41,043 nt of DNA, taken from contig JAFAAX010000157.1 of NCBI GenBank assembly GCA_023426345.1, positions 1 to 41,043 on the forward strand, in the 5' to 3' direction. The notes beneath the pieces were generated by a model, which had not been told where the DNA came from, made no database searches, and saw only the letters and a program-made list of their open reading frames with translations. Of this stretch, positions 37,658 through 41,043 are shown in pieces. The stretch is from Actinomycetes bacterium. GTDB taxonomy: Bacteria > Actinomycetota > Actinomycetes > Actinomycetales > Actinomycetaceae. How positions within the stretch are numbered: the first letter of the stretch is position 1; each line of letters starts with the position of its first letter. The translations under genes and the position numbers were made by a program.

Positions 37658-38248
37658 GGCGGGGGGCAGGGTCGGCGCGTCCGTGCGACTCAGCCCGTCG
37701 AAGAGCAGCGCGACGTAGCGCTCCGGTGAGGAGATCCAGGGGCGCGCCTGGATCACGCCGGCCAGCATCGCGACGGTCACGCCGGCGATGTCATCGACCG
37801 TGATGTCCGGGCGGAGCTCGCCGGAGCGCTGGGCGGACGCCTTGACGTCGGCGATCACGGTGCCGAACCGCGCGAGGTACTCCTCCATCAGGTCCTCGAG
37901 CGACACGGCCTCCGGCGGGAGCGCTAAGACCTGGGTGATCAGGGCGAGGCTGAGCGTGCGGAAGGCCTGCATGGGGCGGCCGTCCGCGCGGGCCGCCATC
38001 ATCGACGGCGCCAGGCGGTTGCACACGAGCACGGCCGATGTCCGCGTCCGGAGTGCTCGGAGCGACTCGAAGCGGCGATAGATGGTCGTGGTCCCGACAC
38101 GGGCCTCGCGTGCGACGGCACTGATGGAGGGCACCGAACCCTGGCGTTCGGCCAGGGCCACGGCGGCATCCAGGATCTTCGCATCGTTGAGTTCGGCGTC
38201 GGCCCGGCGTGGGGTCCGTGTGTCGGGGGACGTGGTCGTCGGATTCAT
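37655..38248 (-). CDS. TetR family regulator
   Basis: 197 residues from ATG 38248. The DNA-binding domain is LNDAKILDAAVALAERQGSVPSISAVAREARVGTTTIYRRFESLRALR, with the classical TTTIYRRF recognition helix. The ligand domain is helical and unremarkable. It is divergent from the membrane protein at 38466, and a strong palindrome lies between the genes, so it most likely represses that membrane protein and itself. The last bases of the gene overlap the inverted-repeat element. Confidence 0.85.
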   Translation of the reverse strand: MNPTTTSPDTRTPRRADAELNDAKILDAAVALAERQGSVPSISAVAREARVGTTTIYRRFESLRALRTRTSAVLVCNRLAPSMMAARADGRPMQAFRTLSLALITQVLALPPEAVSLEDLMEEYLARFGTVIADVKASAQRSGELRPDITVDDIAGVTVAMLAGVIQARPWISSPERYVALLFDGLSRTDAPTLPPA

Positions 38249-38369
38249 CGTGATGTCCTCGTGCGCATGGCACCAGTCTCACCCATACGCGAGGGGCGCA
38301 CGTCGATCATGCGGCGCCCTGCAGGGGACCCGCCTCGCACCGTGGCCGCGCTCCTACCAGCGCCGCCAC

Positions 38370-38394
38370 GTAAGTGGTAATCTCTACCAGTTAC
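38370..38394. promoter_or_regulatory. TetR operator
   Basis: A 25-base palindrome with arms GTAAxTGGTA and TACCAxTTAC (nine of ten arm positions symmetric) around ATCTC. It is AT-rich compared with its surroundings and lies 71 bases before the membrane protein start and about 120 bases before the TetR start. This is the typical operator length and symmetry for TetR dimers. Confidence 0.65.
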
Positions 38395-38465
38395 GACTGT
38401 GTGGGAGCGGCGCCGCCACACGCCCGACATCCCGACACTCCGACGGGCGCCACGAGGGACCGGAC

Positions 38466-39248
38466 ATGAACGGCTACGACGCCGACGCGATCATCGCGAA
38501 GTTCATCGATGAGCCGGGGACGATGCTTCCCCTGATGGCACTGGCGATGGGCTTCGGATTCATCCAGTACATCTACTGCGCGGTCATCACCCACCGCGAC
38601 AAGATCTCCCCGTTCCCGGTCTACATGCACACGTACTACGTGGCACACGACTTCCTGTTCGTGCTTCTGTTCCACCAGTGGTTCGTCGAGTACCACTCGA
38701 TCGCCTTCCAGGTGGTGTGGGCGGGGATGGTCGTCTTCAACCTCTTCGAGGTCTACAGCCTCCAGCAGGCGATCGTCCACGAGCGCCAGCACTTCTTCGG
38801 CACGTGGTTCGGATCGGAGGTCAGCGTTCGGCAGGCGACGATCGCCGTCGTCGCCATGTCGATGGTCAGCTTCGTGTTCCTGAACACCGCTCGGTCGTTC
38901 CTGAGCGACACGATCATGTTCTGCGTCTTCATCTCCACCAACGTGATGATGGCCATCGGTCCCGCCCTGTACACGTTCCAGCGCAAGGACCGGGTCCCCG
39001 GATCGGTAGGGCTGGCCGTCTTCATCGTGTTCGGTACGATCGCGACGTTCCTGCCCACCGGCGCCGGGATGTACACCACGGCAGATCCGGCCTACTTCAG
39101 CCGGCCCTGGTTCTTCGTGTTGGGCGCCACCTGCCTGATTATCGCCCTGTGGCACCTGTTCACCGTGCGCCGACTGCCTCTGCGCACCGCGGAGTCCGCG
39201 TCGTCCGCTTCTGAGGCCGGCGCCCGCGGTCGCGTGGCGGCGCGCTGA
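38466..39248 (+). CDS. multi-pass membrane protein of unknown family
   Basis: 260 residues from ATG 38466, chosen because the upstream part of the frame lies in the TetR gene and operator. About seven hydrophobic segments are predicted: MLPLMALAMGFGFIQYIYCAVI; HDFLFVLLFHQWFV; FQVVWAGMVVFNLFEVYSL; VRQATIAVVAMSMVSFVFL; IMFCVFISTNVMMAIGPALY; GSVGLAVFIVFGTIATFLP; and WFFVLGATCLIIALWHLFTV. Histidines and aromatic residues cluster at THRDK, HTYYVAHDF and HERQHFF. I do not recognise the family. The tight TetR-operator arrangement suggests an inducible transporter or enzyme handling a small hydrophobic compound. Confidence 0.7.
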   Translation: MNGYDADAIIAKFIDEPGTMLPLMALAMGFGFIQYIYCAVITHRDKISPFPVYMHTYYVAHDFLFVLLFHQWFVEYHSIAFQVVWAGMVVFNLFEVYSLQQAIVHERQHFFGTWFGSEVSVRQATIAVVAMSMVSFVFLNTARSFLSDTIMFCVFISTNVMMAIGPALYTFQRKDRVPGSVGLAVFIVFGTIATFLPTGAGMYTTADPAYFSRPWFFVLGATCLIIALWHLFTVRRLPLRTAESASSASEAGARGRVAAR

Positions 39249-39294
39249 GTCTGCGGTCCCCTTCCCGCGGGGACTCCGCCGCGGGGCCCGCCAT

Positions 39295-39353
39295 CGACGA
39301 GGGCGATGCCCCCACGTCGACCGGGCGTCCTGGGAGCGGGGTCGCCCTCGTCG
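39295..39353. terminator. bidirectional inverted-repeat element, copy C
   Basis: CGACGAGGGCGA (39295-39306) pairs perfectly with TCGCCCTCGTCG (39342-39353), enclosing a GC-rich loop. It separates the convergent membrane protein and VOC genes, and is a more diverged relative of copies A and B; unlike those it does not overlap a stop codon. Confidence 0.6.
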
Positions 39354-39380
39354 GTCGGGAGGAGTCGGCGGGCTCCGGTG

Positions 39381-40224
39381 TCACGATGCGGCGCGGCCGG
39401 TGTCCTGAGACAGCTTGAACCGGGCGCCCAGTGGATCGGCGACCTCAGCGAGCAGGCCGAAGGGCGTGTCCTCGGCATCCTCGAGGACGGCGCCGCCCAG
39501 GTCCGCGACGGTCGACAGCACGGCGCCGATGTCGGCGACGTCGAAGTAGATGAACCACGTCGGCGGCTGATCGGCGCCGGCACCGGGGCGCCCGCCGCTC
39601 GCGGCCGACTCGGGGGCCAGGTCGTAGACGCCGGCCCGCGCCTGGCCGCCGGCATGCTGCTGGGCGTAGCGGAACTGCGGGGTGTCCGCCATCATCGCGA
39701 CGTCCCAGGCGAAGATCTCGCGCAGGGCGTCCAGGGCCTCGTCGAAGGCCGGGGTGTGCAGTTCGAACCACGCGGGGAACCCTGGCGCGCCCCAGGCGGC
39801 CGGTCCCGGCGAAGTCCACGGGCTGCCACACACCGGGCGCGCCCAGAGACGGATGGCGGATCTGCCCCTGCCAGCCCAGCGACCCGACGGGCATCGGATC
39901 GAACGCGGAGGTCCCGCCGGCGTCCTGGGCGCGGGCGACCAGGGCGTGGATGTCGGGGGTGTCGAGGTAGACGGTCCAGTAGTTGCCCAGCGCCTCGGGC
40001 AGCATGTCCTCGGGCATTCCGGTGGCGGCGTCGGAGTTCTGCATGGCGCCGCCCACGGCCACGTCGTCGAGCATCAGCATGTGGTAGTGCCCGAATTCGG
40101 CGCCGACGTCCTGGAACGTCCAGCCGAAGAGAGCGCCGTAGAACGCGGCGGCGCGGTCCATCGAGTCGGTCATCAGGTCGATCCAGCAGGGATCGCCCGG
40201 TGCGTAGGCCGGGTGGGTGATCAT
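39381..40224 (-). pseudogene. two-domain VOC (glyoxalase-like) protein, frameshifted
   Basis: The gene starts at ATG 40224 with AGGAGG upstream. The first domain reads DPCWIDLMTDSMDRAAAFYGALFGWTFQDV and runs to VWQPVDFAGTG near 39803; the second domain continues in another frame from AWGAPGFPAWFELHTPAFDEALDALREIF to the stop at 39381. Removing one base from the GGCCGCC stretch near 39795-39801 restores one frame of 280 residues, the usual two-domain VOC size. The total of 844 bases is one more than a multiple of three. It is a recent mutation, a sequencing error, or less likely a programmed shift. Intact relatives are typically uncharacterised glyoxalase/bleomycin-resistance-fold proteins. 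Confidence 0.75.
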
Positions 40225-40412
40225 GGTCGGAACCTCCTGGTCGGTGGCCCGGCGGCCTCCGGGGGGCGGCCGGGTGCGCTCAGTATGGGGCCTGACAGTG
40301 GGACGCGCCAGAAGGGCTGCCGCGAGCAACGGCTGGACGCGCGGGGGAGCCCATGCGGCGGCGGCCCGCGTCGAGTGGGGCGAGGCGGGGCTCGGGCCGG
40401 GCGCGGCTCCGG

Positions 40413-40748
40413 TCATGCCGCGGCGACGCCCCATGTCCGCAGCGCTGTGCGCAGGACGTCGCCCAGGGCGTGGAAGTCGCAGAGGCGGGCCTCCAGGTGC
40501 TGGTCCCATCCGTCCCCGATGTAAAGGAAGAGGGTCTGCGCGCTGTCGGATCGATGAAGGACCATGACGAACACGCGCAGGCGCGCCCGGTCGCGTCCCG
40601 CCCGCGACGTGGGGACCTGCGCGACGACGGCCACCTGAGCGCTGGCATGCCAGTGGTCGTCCGGGTGGTCATCCTCGCGATGGGTGACCGTGCACCACGA
40701 GGGGCAGGGCGTGCGCTGCCATGAGACGGGAGGGTCTCCACTGGCCAT
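40413..40748 (-). CDS. DUF6907-like protein
   Basis: 111 residues from ATG 40748, chosen for the AGGAGG six bases upstream; the frame is open to 40916 but without support. The motif CPSWCTVTHREDDHPDDHWH at residues 13-32 followed by strands (SAQVAVVAQVP; LRVFVMVLHRSDSAQTLFLYIG) and a helix (CDFHALGDVLRTALRTWG) matches a family common in actinobacteria, known as DUF6907. The CxxxC and histidines could bind a metal. The role is unknown. It precedes the VOC gene on the same strand by 188 bases that hold no other visible gene. Confidence 0.65.
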   Translation of the reverse strand: MASGDPPVSWQRTPCPSWCTVTHREDDHPDDHWHASAQVAVVAQVPTSRAGRDRARLRVFVMVLHRSDSAQTLFLYIGDGWDQHLEARLCDFHALGDVLRTALRTWGVAAA

Positions 40749-40946
40749 CGGGGCCTCCTGGGAAGAGATCGACGGAGCGCCGCTCGCCCCGTTCTGTCCC
40801 GTGATCATCCCCCAGCCCATGGGCATCTGGCGCGGACCCGGCGGAGGCCCGTCGCGCCCGCTGCAGGAGGCGGCGCATAACGTGGTGTCCGGGCGGCTGG
40901 CGGTGTCTGTGTGCACCGCGCGACGTCAGCGGGCGGCGGGGGTGGT

Positions 40947-41043
40947 TCAGTCGGGGAAGTGGAGGAGTTCGCGGGTGGGGACGCCGATGCCGTGGGCGAG
41001 GTGTTCGACGGTTTGGAGGGTGAGGTTGCGTTCGCCGCGTTCG
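40947..41043 (-). CDS. XRE family regulator, C-terminal part (cut by window end)
   Basis: The last 32 codons read ERGERNLTLQTVEHLAHGIGVPTRELLHFPD, the second half of an XRE helix-turn-helix (xxRIERGERNPTLETLxxLAxALGVxxxxLL pattern) ending right after the domain. The start is beyond the window. Codon choice (GAA, CAA, AAC) differs from its neighbours, which may point to a transferred gene or the edge of another mobile region. Confidence 0.7.
   Translation of the reverse strand, partial: ERGERNLTLQTVEHLAHGIGVPTRELLHFPD

Overview
The window is very GC-rich with dense genes, GTG starts, many 1-11 base overlaps between consecutive genes and at least one apparently leaderless gene. This is the texture of a high-GC actinobacterium. 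A host-associated, facultatively anaerobic member of Actinomycetaceae or a relative would fit the DMSO-reductase-type respiration, but the genus is inference and cannot be fixed from the sequence alone.

Layout. 1-9240 is mixed chromosomal content: two alpha/beta hydrolases, a secreted class A beta-lactamase-like serine hydrolase, a Bcr/CflA drug exporter divergent from its MarR regulator, a BASS-type sodium symporter, an MgtC protein followed by a degraded VapB-like antitoxin remnant, and an O-antigen-ligase-type membrane protein. 9369-11961 is a redox-defence operon on the minus strand: an OhrR-type MarR regulator with its operator, glutathione peroxidase, thioredoxin reductase and thioredoxin (WCNPC active site). 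12027-12116 is tRNA-Ser(CGA).

12094-20695 is an integrated element of 8.6 kb that uses the 3' end of the tRNA-Ser gene as its attachment site; a perfect 26-bp direct repeat marks both ends. It carries a tyrosine integrase, an XRE repressor, an excisionase, a tightly overlapping run of small unknown genes, a RepA-type AAA ATPase with iteron-like repeats, three coiled-coil scaffold-like proteins (two of them paralogues), a long hairpin, and an HK97-fold major capsid protein. No terminase, portal, protease, tail or lysis gene is visible. It therefore looks like a phage satellite or a minimal capsid-bearing element, and is the strongest candidate for a poorly described system here.

20842-34094 is an anaerobic respiration and protein-export region: an AdhP-type alcohol dehydrogenase and a TetR regulator, then a complete Tat translocase (tatB-tatA-tatC, minus strand), a divergent TorD/DmsD-type chaperone, dmsA-dmsB-dmsC, a second dmsA paralogue, a possible second chaperone, and a ferredoxin-like protein. 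Substrates, chaperone and translocon thus lie side by side. The second dmsA locus appears to come from duplication of dmsAB: the following gene starts with a remnant of the DmsB N-terminus.

34282-41043 is again mixed: a GlsB/YeaQ-type membrane protein, a DUF3175 protein, an AAA/DUF4143 ATPase, proline iminopeptidase with a leaderless promoter, a TetR regulator with a clear operator divergent from an unrecognised multi-pass membrane protein, a two-domain VOC protein broken by a one-base frameshift, a DUF6907-like protein and the tail of an XRE regulator. Three convergent gene pairs here are separated by related inverted-repeat elements ending in CGCCCTCGTC, two of which supply the stop codon of the minus-strand gene.
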